Assembly (NCBI RefSeq): GCF_030408355.1 | Contig: NZ_CP046606.1 | Span: 1,736,001 to 1,800,000 of the forward strand | Length of the DNA stretch: 64,000 bases | Reading direction: 5' to 3' | Source of the DNA: Corynebacterium afermentans subsp. afermentans | GTDB taxonomy: Bacteria; Actinomycetota; Actinomycetes; Mycobacteriales; Mycobacteriaceae | In this document: one piece after another, positions 37,989 to 45,606 of the stretch | Layout of the letters: each line of letters begins with the position of its first letter | Numbering within the stretch: the first letter of the stretch is position 1 | Program-made: the position numbers and the translations under genes | Notes under the pieces: generated by a model | Told to the model about the DNA's origin: nothing | What the model saw: only the letters and a program-made list of their open reading frames with translations | Databases searched by the model: none

Positions 37989-38081
37989 CCTGCGGAACAC
38001 CCCGGGGTTTGTAGGACAGACCTCCAACTACTAGGAGTTACGCTGTGGCTGGTTTAGTATCAGGTGTCGTTACATTCCCGG

Positions 38082-38091
38082 TTGTCTACAA
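38082..38091. promoter_or_regulatory. GntR-type operator candidate
   Basis: TTGTCTACAA, a short palindrome with the GTNTAnA core of HutC/GntR operators, lies 17 bp before the GntR start. TAGTAT (38054-38059) further upstream is a -10 candidate, so the palindrome would sit just downstream of the transcription start, as expected for autorepression. Confidence 0.4.
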
Positions 38092-38108
38092 AGGACGTGA
38101 TTCCGCCC

Positions 38109-38888
38109 ATGGCGCAACTGCCTACCGGCCCGCTTCGCCGCCCGCAGCAGCACGAAGAGATCGCGGACTACCTGCGCGACGAGATCTTCGCGGGCCACAT
38201 TCCGGCCGGCGAGTCGCTGCCCAGCGAAGTCGAGCTGTGCGAGCAGTTCAACACCTCCCGCGGGCCGGTGCGCCAGGCGGTGGCCACGTTGCGCGCCGAG
38301 GGGCTGTTGTCCTCCGGCCGCGGCCGCCGCTCGTTGGTGCTGTCCAACACGCGCACCGAGACGTTCGAGGAGATTTTGTCCAACACCTCCTGGCTGTTTC
38401 GCATGGGCAAAGACCCCAGCGAGGACGTGGAGCAGTTCGGCATGGACACCGCCAGTGAGGAATTGGCGGAGCACATGGGCATTAACCCGGGCGACGAGGT
38501 CTTCGTGGTCCGCCGCGTGCGCCGCGCCGACGGTGAGCCGGCGGTGATTGAGCGGATGGCATTTTTGCCGTCGCTGGCAGAGGTCATCGAAACGGTGGAC
38601 ACGTCCGAACAGTCAATCCACCGCGAGCTCATCCGCGCGGGCGCCGACTTCAACAACATCTCACGCGCCTTCACCATCGAGCAGGCGGACGCGGATACCG
38701 CCTCCAAGCTGGGCATTGCCGAAAATGCGCCGGTGCTGCGTGTGAAGATCAAGGCGTTGACCCACAACGGTGACGTGCTCGAAGCCGCCGAACACATCTT
38801 CCGCGTGGACAATCTCTCCTTCGGCCTGAACAACGTGCGCGGGCACTCCTCCCCGATCTGGTTCCAGACTGAATCCGAGATCCACTAA
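38109..38888 (+). CDS. GntR/HutC-family transcription regulator
   Basis: 259 residues. An N-terminal GntR winged helix (about 12-75: EEIADYLRDEIFAGHIPAGESLPSE in pieces, SRGPVRQAVATLRAEGLL) precedes a UTRA effector domain (about 95-250). UTRA members sense sugars, amino sugars or small acids. It is immediately upstream of the peptide-type ABC importer (10 bp), so it likely controls that operon; the effector may be the imported compound. ATG 38109 begins the conserved region; an AAAGGA lies somewhat far upstream. Confidence 0.9.
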   Translation: MAQLPTGPLRRPQQHEEIADYLRDEIFAGHIPAGESLPSEVELCEQFNTSRGPVRQAVATLRAEGLLSSGRGRRSLVLSNTRTETFEEILSNTSWLFRMGKDPSEDVEQFGMDTASEELAEHMGINPGDEVFVVRRVRRADGEPAVIERMAFLPSLAEVIETVDTSEQSIHRELIRAGADFNNISRAFTIEQADADTASKLGIAENAPVLRVKIKALTHNGDVLEAAEHIFRVDNLSFGLNNVRGHSSPIWFQTESEIH

Positions 38889-38891
38889 CCT
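38886..38891 (+). promoter_or_regulatory. -10 box (TAACCT) of the ABC importer operon
   Basis: TAACCT includes the stop codon of the GntR gene and ends 7 nt before ATG 38899, giving a leaderless importer mRNA. Confidence 0.6.
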
Positions 38892-38898
38892 TTCCCTC

Positions 38899-40326
38899 AT
38901 GCATCCAAAGACTCTGGTGGCCGCGGCTGCCTTGGCCCTCCCGTTGGCCGCGTGCGGTGATTCCGCACCGCGCGACAACGTGGTGGTGGCGGCGTCGGCG
39001 GCCCCTGCGGGGTTGGACTTCACCACCACCGGCGGCGCGGCCGCGCCCCAGGCGCTGGTGGGCAACGTGTATGAAACGCTGGTGCGTATCGACGCCTCCG
39101 GCACCCCCGTGCCCCACCTCGCCGAACGCGTCGAGCGAGACGGCGGCGTATTTACATTCCACCTGCGCGACGGCGTGACGTTTGCAGACGGCACACCGTT
39201 TACCGCCGACGACGCGGCGTATTCAATCCACTACGTACAAAACGAGTGGACCAACGGGCTGAAGGCCCAAATGGATCCGGTCACACACGTCGAGGTGGTA
39301 GACGAGCACACACTGCGCGTGGCCGTCGAAGGCGGCGAGGCTGCCGAAGATGCCTGGCTGTGGTCCATGGGCACCCTGACGGGGGCGATGATGACACCGG
39401 CAGGCGTCGATAAGCTTGCGACCGCTCCCCTGGGCACCGGGCCGTACACCGTGAAACGCTTCGATGTGGGCGAGGCCATCGAGTTCGACGCGCGCGAGGA
39501 TTACTGGGGCGGCGACGTCGCGCGCGACGGGCTGATCCGCTACTTCGACGACCCGGTCTCCGCCGTCAACGCCCTGCGAGTGGGCGATGCGGACGTGGTG
39601 TGGGGCATGCAGGCGCCGCAACTGATCGACACCCTGCCGGAGAACATCCGCGTCGGGGTCGGCACCACCAACGGCGAGGTGCTGCTTTCCATGAACAACA
39701 CCCGCGCGCCTTTCGACGACCCAGACGTGCGCCGCGCCGTGGCCTACGCGGTGGACCGGGCGGCGGTCAACGAGGTGGTCTACAACGGCCTGGGCACCGA
39801 CACCGGAGGCGCGCCCGTGCCGCCGACGGACCCCTGGTACCCGGGCCGCGACTTCTACCCCTTCGACCCGGACAAAGCCCGCGAGCTGCTCGCCGGGCGC
39901 ACTCCGGAGATCACCATCACCGTCCCCAACCGCCCCTACGCGCAAGAGGCGAGCGAGCTGTTGTACTCGCAGCTTCACGACGTCGGCTTCCGCGTGCGCC
40001 TCGAGACCGTCGAGTTCCCCGCAGTCTGGTTGAACCAGGTGCTCAAGGGCCACGACTACCAGGCCTCGCTGGTGTCCCACGTGGAGCCGCGCGACGTGCC
40101 CATGCTGTTTGGCAACCCGGAGTACTACCTGGGCTACGACAACGCGGTGGTGCGCGAGCGCATCGCCGCCGGCGACATGGCCGGGGCGGTGGAGCAGATC
40201 ATGGACGACGCCGCGGCGCTGACCCTGACCAACGCGCCGAACATCGTGCTCTACGCCCCCGGGGTCTCCGGCCTGGACCCGAACGTGGTCACCGACTCGC
40301 TGCCGCTGAACGAGGTGGAGAAATGA
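38899..40326 (+). CDS. peptide/nickel-type ABC importer, substrate-binding lipoprotein
   Basis: 475 residues, SBP family 5 (DppA/OppA/NikA). The lipobox is LAAC (Cys about 19). FTFHLRDGVTFADGTPFTADDAAYSI and LRVGDADVVWGM and RRAVAYAVDR are family landmarks. It captures a peptide or similar ligand outside the cell and delivers it to the permeases that follow. Its stop overlaps the next start (ATGA). Confidence 0.92.
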   Translation: MHPKTLVAAAALALPLAACGDSAPRDNVVVAASAAPAGLDFTTTGGAAAPQALVGNVYETLVRIDASGTPVPHLAERVERDGGVFTFHLRDGVTFADGTPFTADDAAYSIHYVQNEWTNGLKAQMDPVTHVEVVDEHTLRVAVEGGEAAEDAWLWSMGTLTGAMMTPAGVDKLATAPLGTGPYTVKRFDVGEAIEFDAREDYWGGDVARDGLIRYFDDPVSAVNALRVGDADVVWGMQAPQLIDTLPENIRVGVGTTNGEVLLSMNNTRAPFDDPDVRRAVAYAVDRAAVNEVVYNGLGTDTGGAPVPPTDPWYPGRDFYPFDPDKARELLAGRTPEITITVPNRPYAQEASELLYSQLHDVGFRVRLETVEFPAVWLNQVLKGHDYQASLVSHVEPRDVPMLFGNPEYYLGYDNAVVRERIAAGDMAGAVEQIMDDAAALTLTNAPNIVLYAPGVSGLDPNVVTDSLPLNEVEK

Positions 40327-41246
40327 TCCGCACCATCGGCAAACACATCCTGCGCTTCGTCCTGCTGCTCGCGGCCGCCAGCGTGGTCATTTTCACCCTG
40401 CTGCGTTCGGTACCCGGCGACCCGGCGCGCGTGGCGCTGGGTGTCTCGGCCACCGAAGAGGCCGTCGCGGAGCTGTCGGCGCGCCTCGGGCTGGATCAGC
40501 CGCTGCCGGTGCAGTACTTCGACTGGGTTTCCGGTCTGCTCACCGGCGACTTCGGCATTTCCATGGCCTCGGGCAAAGACATCACCGACACGGTGCTCGA
40601 GCGCGCCGGGGTCTCGCTGACACTCACCCTTGTGGCCATGGCGGTCTCCCTTGCCGTGGCGGTGCCGGTGGGTGTGTACCTGGCGCGGCGCACCCACTCC
40701 CCTGACGGCGTGCTCGTCGGCGCGCTGTCGCAGGTGGGCATCATCGTGCCGTCGTTTTTGGTCGGCATCGCCCTTGTCGCCCTGTTTTCGGTGCGGCTGG
40801 GCTGGCTGCCCGCCAACGGCTGGGGCACACCTGCGCATGCGGTGCTGCCGGTGGCCTCGCTCGCACTCGTGCAGACATCGATCCTCACGCGCTACGTCGC
40901 AGCTTCCGTGCGCGAGGAGATGGGCACGGATTATGTGCGGACGGGCAGGGCCCTTGGTGCGTCGATAGGCAATGTGCTTTTCACCTCGGCGCTGCGAAAC
41001 GCCGCGCTGCCGGTGTTCACGGTCGTCGGCGTGCAGCTGGCGTCGCTGGTGGTGGGCGCGGTGGTGATCGAGCGCGTGTTCACCATCCCCGGTTTGGGCA
41101 CCATGCTCCTCGACGCGGTGGGCAACCGCGACCTGGCCACCGTCCAAACCGTGATGATGGTCATCGTCGCGTTCACCCTGGTGGTGAACCTGATCGTGGA
41201 CCTGACGTACGCGGTGGTGGACCCGCGGATTCGGAGGCAGGCATGA
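40323..41246 (+). CDS. ABC importer permease, DppB-like
   Basis: 307 residues, six membrane helices. Opening GKHILRFVLLLAAASVVIFTLLRSVPGDPAR and EAA loop EEMGTDYVRTGRALGAS are typical of OppB/DppB. ATG 40323 overlaps the upstream TGA (ATGA) and its stop overlaps the next ATG in the same way. A GTCGATAGGC copy at 40961 forces a rare ATA codon. Confidence 0.93.
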   Translation: MIRTIGKHILRFVLLLAAASVVIFTLLRSVPGDPARVALGVSATEEAVAELSARLGLDQPLPVQYFDWVSGLLTGDFGISMASGKDITDTVLERAGVSLTLTLVAMAVSLAVAVPVGVYLARRTHSPDGVLVGALSQVGIIVPSFLVGIALVALFSVRLGWLPANGWGTPAHAVLPVASLALVQTSILTRYVAASVREEMGTDYVRTGRALGASIGNVLFTSALRNAALPVFTVVGVQLASLVVGAVVIERVFTIPGLGTMLLDAVGNRDLATVQTVMMVIVAFTLVVNLIVDLTYAVVDPRIRRQA

Positions 41247-42022
41247 GCTGGCAGCGCAAAGCAGGCGCGGTGATCGTCGCGCTAGTCGCCCTGGCGGCTG
41301 TGGTCTCGCTTGCGTGGACGCCCTACGACCCGCTGCAGACCGAAGTCGCCGCGCGGCTGCAAGATTCTTCCCCGGCGCACTGGATGGGCACCGACCAGTT
41401 CGGGCGCGACATCGCATCGCGCGTGATGGACGGCGCGCGGCTGACGCTGACGGTAGCCGTGGGCGCCGTCGCGCTGTCCGGGCTTGTCGGCGTGCCGCTG
41501 GGGATCTGGGCCGGCATGCGCCGCGGCGCCTCACGGGTGGTCATGGCCGGTGCCGACCTGCTTTTGGCCTTCCCCGCGCTGCTTCTCGCGATTGTGTTCA
41601 CCGCCGTGTTCGGCGCCTCCATCTGGATTGTGGTGCTGGCCATCGGCATCGCCGGCATCCCCGCCTTCGTGCGCGTGGCGCGCGCCGGGACCATGCAGGT
41701 GATGCAGCGCGACTACATCCTGGCCGCGCGCATCGCCAAGGTTTCCGGCCCTGCGATCGCGTGGCGGCACGTGCTGCCGAACATCTGGCCGTTCGTGCTC
41801 ACCCAGGTCTCCGTCGCCGTTGCGCTGGCCATCCTGGCGGAGGCCGGCCTGTCGTTCCTCGGCCTCGGCGCGCCGGCACCGTACGCCTCCTGGGGCCGCA
41901 TGCTGCAGGCATCCCAGCCGCACCTGGCCACCTCCCCGCACCTGGCGCTGTGGCCCGGAGCCGCAATCGCCCTGACCATGCTGGGCTTCAACCTTTTGGG
42001 AAACGCTGATGATCGACGTTAA
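41243..42022 (+). CDS. ABC importer permease, DppC-like
   Basis: 259 residues, about six helices. HWMGTDQFGRDIASRVMDGARLTL is the DppC hallmark, and the EAA loop is MQRDYILAARIAKVSG. It is shorter than the ~280-300 residue norm because the N-terminal region is compact. It is coupled by ATGA to DppB and overlaps the ATPase gene by 14 bp. Confidence 0.93.
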   Translation: MSWQRKAGAVIVALVALAAVVSLAWTPYDPLQTEVAARLQDSSPAHWMGTDQFGRDIASRVMDGARLTLTVAVGAVALSGLVGVPLGIWAGMRRGASRVVMAGADLLLAFPALLLAIVFTAVFGASIWIVVLAIGIAGIPAFVRVARAGTMQVMQRDYILAARIAKVSGPAIAWRHVLPNIWPFVLTQVSVAVALAILAEAGLSFLGLGAPAPYASWGRMLQASQPHLATSPHLALWPGAAIALTMLGFNLLGNADDRR

Positions 42023-43340
42023 CCACCTTTCCATCCCCGGCATCCTCGACGACATCACCTTCTCGGTCGCGCCGGGCGAACGCGTCGGCATCATCGGCGA
42101 GTCCGGCTCCGGCAAGTCCGTCACAGCGCTTTCCATCATGGGACTGAGCGACCTGCCGGCGGAAGGCTCCATCACCGTCGACGGCACCGAGATGGTGGGC
42201 ACCCCGGACCGGATGCGCCGGCGCGTGCGCGGCACAAAGGTCGCGATGGTGTTCCAGGAGCCGATGACGGCGCTGGACCCGCTGAAAAAGATCGGCGCCC
42301 TCGTCTCCCCTGAGGCATTGCGCGAGGTCGGCGTGGACCGCCCGAACGCCTACCCGCACGAGCTGTCTGGCGGGCAGCGCCAGCGCGTGCTTATCGCGTT
42401 GGCCCTGAGCAAAAACCCGGACGTGCTGATCTGCGACGAGCCCACCACCGCCTTAGACGCCATCGTGCAGGCGGAAATCCTGGAGCTTTTGGACCTCCTC
42501 GTGCGCGAGCGCGGCATGGCGCTGTTGTTCATCTCCCACGACCTCGCCGTGGTGCGCCGCATGACCGACCGGGTGCTCGTGTTCAAAGGCGGGCGCATGA
42601 TGGCGCCGGACTCCGACTACGCCCAAGCACTTACCGCGGCGGCGGTGCCCGGCCCGCCCGCCGAGCCCGCCTCGCTCGGCGAGCCGGTGGTCACACTCGA
42701 CGGGGTCTCGTTGCGGCGCGGGCACACCCTCGCCGTCAACGACGTGGACCTCACCGTGCGCGCCGGCGAGCGCCTCGCCATCGTCGGCGGGTCCGGCTCC
42801 GGCAAAACGTCGCTGTTGCACCTCATCGCGGGCCTGCGCGAACCGACCGCCGGCACCGTGCGCGTGCAAGGCGACGTGCAGATGGTTTTCCAGGACCCGT
42901 ACTCGTCGCTGGATCCGCGGATGGCCGTGAGGACGTCGATACGCGAGGCAGGCGTCGATGCCGCCCGCGCCGACGAAGTGCTCGCGCGCGTGGGGCTCGA
43001 AGGCACCGGCGACCGCACGCCACGGCAGTTTTCGGGCGGGCAGCGCCAGCGCATCTCGATCGCGCGCGCCGCGGCACCACACCCGAGCATTTTGCTTGCC
43101 GACGAGCCCGTCTCCGCCCTCGACGCCACCATCCAAGACCAGGTGCTGGACCTGCTGCGCGATACCGTCGGCAAGCACACGCTCATCTTTGTCACCCACG
43201 ACCTGAAAGTCGCCCGCGAGCTGTGCCCCACTGTGGCGGTGATGCGGCACGGGCGCATCGTGGAACGCGGCGCGACCGAAAAGATCTGGGCGGCACCTGA
43301 GCACCCGTACACGCGCGAGCTACTCGACGCTGTGCTGTAA
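42009..43340 (+). CDS. fused double ATPase of the peptide ABC importer (DppD-DppF type)
   Basis: 443 residues with two complete nucleotide-binding domains. Domain 1 has GESGSGKSV, LSGGQRQRV and LICDEPTTALD (about 1-215). Domain 2 has GGSGSGKTS, FSGGQRQRI and LLADEPVSALD (about 225-443). Most peptide importers use two separate ATPases; here they are one chain, and each is trimmed, lacking most of the C-terminal oligopeptide-specific extension. It overlaps the DppC-like gene by 14 bp, completing a four-gene operon 38899-43340. Confidence 0.92.
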   Translation: MIDVNHLSIPGILDDITFSVAPGERVGIIGESGSGKSVTALSIMGLSDLPAEGSITVDGTEMVGTPDRMRRRVRGTKVAMVFQEPMTALDPLKKIGALVSPEALREVGVDRPNAYPHELSGGQRQRVLIALALSKNPDVLICDEPTTALDAIVQAEILELLDLLVRERGMALLFISHDLAVVRRMTDRVLVFKGGRMMAPDSDYAQALTAAAVPGPPAEPASLGEPVVTLDGVSLRRGHTLAVNDVDLTVRAGERLAIVGGSGSGKTSLLHLIAGLREPTAGTVRVQGDVQMVFQDPYSSLDPRMAVRTSIREAGVDAARADEVLARVGLEGTGDRTPRQFSGGQRQRISIARAAAPHPSILLADEPVSALDATIQDQVLDLLRDTVGKHTLIFVTHDLKVARELCPTVAVMRHGRIVERGATEKIWAAPEHPYTRELLDAVL

Positions 43341-43350
43341 CTGGGTGCTG

Positions 43351-43356
43351 TAAGTT
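43351..43356 (+). promoter_or_regulatory. -10 box (TAAGTT) of rbsK
   Basis: TAAGTT ends 7 nt before ATG 43364 in the 23-bp gap after the importer operon; no ribosome-binding site is present. Confidence 0.55.
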
Positions 43357-43363
43357 AGCGCCC

Positions 43364-44260
43364 ATGAGTATGTGCGTCGTCGGATCCATCAACGCCGACC
43401 TGACCGTCAACGTCGAACGCCACCCCACACCGGGCGAGACCCTACTGGGCGCAGGCGGCGGGATTACCGCCGGCGGCAAGGGCGCGAACCAGGCCGTCGC
43501 CGCGGCGAAGCTGGGCACCCCGGTCGCGCTCGTCGGCGCAACCGGCACCGACGCCAACGCCGACCCCGCCACCGCGATCCTTCGCGAGGCCGGGGTGGAT
43601 CTACGCCACGTCGAAGAAGTCGAGGAAGTCACCGGCCTGGCCGTGATCACCGTTGCGGCCAACGGCGAGAACACCGTGCTCGTGGTGCCTGGGGCGAACG
43701 CGCTGGTGGACGCGGCATTCGTAGACAGCCACGCAGACGCCGTGGAGACCGCCGAGCTGGTGCTGCTGCAAGGCGAGATCCCCGCCGACGGGTTTGCGCG
43801 CGCCGTGGAGTTGGCGCGGGGGCGCGTGGTGGTCAACCTCGCGCCCGTCGTCGACGTGCAGCAGCAGGCGCTGCTTGCGGCCGATCCCCTCATGGCCAAC
43901 GAGCACGAAGCAGGCCTGATCCTGGAGCAGCTCGGCCTCGACGGCGCGGGCACGCCAGAGGAGCTGGCGCGGCGCCTGCTGGACGCCGGGTTCGCCTCCG
44001 TGGTGCTCACCTTGGGCTCCGCGGGCGCGCTGGTGGCCACCGCCGAGGAGCTCACCCACATCGACTCGCCCAAGGTGGAGGCGGTGGACACCGTCGGCGC
44101 GGGCGACTCGTTCGCGGGCGCGTTCTGCCACCGCATCCTCGAGGGCGACAGTATGGCCGACGCCGCGGCGTTCGCCTGCCGCGTCGGCGCGTTCTCGGTC
44201 ACCCGGCCCGGCGCGCAGCCGTCCTACCCGTCTGTGGGAGACGACCTGCCTGAGATCTAG
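43364..44260 (+). CDS. rbsK: ribokinase
   Basis: 298 residues, PfkB family. N-terminal signature CVVGSINADLTVNVERHPTPGET and GGKGANQAVAAAKLG; C-terminal DTVGAGDSFAGAF with catalytic Asp about 248. It phosphorylates D-ribose at O5, though PfkB relatives for other sugars or nucleosides look alike. It follows the GntR/ABC operon, so nucleoside or ribose-conjugate use is a possible theme, but the importer is of the peptide class. It has its own leaderless start. Confidence 0.88.
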   Translation: MSMCVVGSINADLTVNVERHPTPGETLLGAGGGITAGGKGANQAVAAAKLGTPVALVGATGTDANADPATAILREAGVDLRHVEEVEEVTGLAVITVAANGENTVLVVPGANALVDAAFVDSHADAVETAELVLLQGEIPADGFARAVELARGRVVVNLAPVVDVQQQALLAADPLMANEHEAGLILEQLGLDGAGTPEELARRLLDAGFASVVLTLGSAGALVATAEELTHIDSPKVEAVDTVGAGDSFAGAFCHRILEGDSMADAAAFACRVGAFSVTRPGAQPSYPSVGDDLPEI

Positions 44261-44373
44261 ACCGCAGTTTTGGGCCTCGGGTTCAGACCCCAGCCATGCG
44301 CCGGGGCCTGGGTCTCGCCCAGCACGCGGGCGAAGACGGTGAATCCGCCGCGGGCGATTTCGATCTCGCGCAT
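44257..44373 (-). CDS. possible small protein coupled to the hydrolase (38 aa)
   Basis: ATG 44373 (plus-strand 44371-44373) shares one base with the hydrolase stop (TGATG). The frame runs 38 codons to a TAG that overlaps the rbsK stop. The product starts with an amphipathic strand-like stretch (REIEIARGGFTVFARVL) and ends in a Pro/Asn-rich tail. Only position and coupling support it; it could be chance. Confidence 0.3.
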   Translation of the reverse strand: MREIEIARGGFTVFARVLGETQAPAHGWGLNPRPKTAV

Positions 44374-45590
44374 CAGTCGAGCCGTTCAAACAGGCCGCGG
44401 GCAACTTCGGCGCCGTGCGCCCAGATGCCGTCGTGGAACCACTCGGAGTGCGTCCACACCTGCAAGTTCGGGGTCTTGCGGGCGGATTGGATGGTCAGCT
44501 CGTACGGGATGAACACGTCCTTTTCGTACAGGATCGCCGCGGCCGGAACCGTGTTTGCGGACATGTCCTGCGCCTGCGCCTTTAAGTCCGTGCGATGATG
44601 CACCTGGTCCACCGCCTCGTAGAAGGGGGTCAGCGCCGGGTCTTCGGCGAAGTGGGTGCGGAAGAAGTGGTTGCCAAGCAGGGGCAGATCATAGAACTCG
44701 TCGCGCCAGATGCGGTCCGCGGACCAGTTCACCGCGTGGCCCGGCCGCGCCATCACGGTCTCGTGGATCACGGCCCACAGCGGCATGGTCTCCAGCGAAA
44801 TGATGCTGCCGAGCTGCGCCAGGAAATCTCCGCGCAGGCGCTTCTCCCCGCCACGGGTGGTAAACGGTGCCTCGAACAGGTTGGCCAGCTGGGCGAAGTC
44901 GTCGTCCTCGCCCAGCAGCACGCCGGCCATCTTCATCCTGGTTGCGGACAGGCGCTCCCCGGTGGGCATTCGCTCGTCGTGGTTGTCCAGGTGGTCGGCG
45001 ACCTCTTCGACTCTGTCTTTCATCCACGGAATCGCGCGGAAAAGCTGCTGCTGCCTCTGCGCAAGCAATTGGAACGTCAGGCGGTTGAACGCGTCGACGT
45101 CCATCTCCGGCTCCGGCACCGCGCCCGCCAGATGCACGCGGCGCAAGCCTGACGGGAAATAGGACAGGTACGAGCTCGCGCACGCCGCACCGAAGGAATT
45201 GCCCAACAGGTCCCACTGCTCAAGGCCCAAATGTTGGCGCATCGCCTCGGCGTCCGCGGCCACATCCGGCGGGCGCAGGTGCGCGAGCATGTCCGCGGTG
45301 ATGCGCTCGGGCGTGGTGCGGTCGATCTTGTGGGAGCGGCCCGTGCCGCGCTCGTCCATCAAAAACACGCGGTAGCGCTTCAGCGCCTCCGGAATCCACT
45401 CCATCAGCGTCCGGGGGCCGGGCTTGCCGGGCCCGCCCTGGAAATACGCGATGGCCGGCAGGGAGTCGTCGGTAGAAAGCTCGCGGCAAAAGACGCTGAT
45501 ATTGCCTAAGGACGCATCCTCTCGGCTCACCGGCACCTCAATCTCGTGCTCGCGCACGGCGACATCCGGCAAGAAAACGGTGGAGCCCAT
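44373..45590 (-). CDS. alpha/beta hydrolase, proline iminopeptidase-like
   Basis: 405 residues. The oxyanion motif FQGGPG (about 49-54), MDERGTGRS and nucleophile elbow GNSFGA (Ser 132) are typical of the S33 prolyl aminopeptidase group; a C-terminal HSEWFHDG supplies a candidate His. It probably releases N-terminal proline from peptides in the cytosol, in keeping with the peptide importer next door. GGAGG lies about 7 nt before ATG 45590. It is divergent from the 663-residue unknown gene only 16 bp away. Confidence 0.85.
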   Translation of the reverse strand: MGSTVFLPDVAVREHEIEVPVSREDASLGNISVFCRELSTDDSLPAIAYFQGGPGKPGPRTLMEWIPEALKRYRVFLMDERGTGRSHKIDRTTPERITADMLAHLRPPDVAADAEAMRQHLGLEQWDLLGNSFGAACASSYLSYFPSGLRRVHLAGAVPEPEMDVDAFNRLTFQLLAQRQQQLFRAIPWMKDRVEEVADHLDNHDERMPTGERLSATRMKMAGVLLGEDDDFAQLANLFEAPFTTRGGEKRLRGDFLAQLGSIISLETMPLWAVIHETVMARPGHAVNWSADRIWRDEFYDLPLLGNHFFRTHFAEDPALTPFYEAVDQVHHRTDLKAQAQDMSANTVPAAAILYEKDVFIPYELTIQSARKTPNLQVWTHSEWFHDGIWAHGAEVARGLFERLD

Positions 45591-45594
45591 GGGA

Positions 45595-45600
45595 TACCCT
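45595..45600 (+). promoter_or_regulatory. -10 box (TACCCT) of the 663-residue gene
   Basis: TACCCT ends 6 nt before ATG 45607. The same bases provide part of the ribosome-binding site of the divergent hydrolase gene on the other strand, so initiation for both is packed into about 20 bp. Confidence 0.5.
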
Positions 45601-45606
45601 CCAACT

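Noticed and set aside
37989..38041. A terminator after the luciferase-like gene (ACACCCCGGGGTTT)
   Set aside because: The stem is short and imperfect with no clear T-run, so it is too weak to call.
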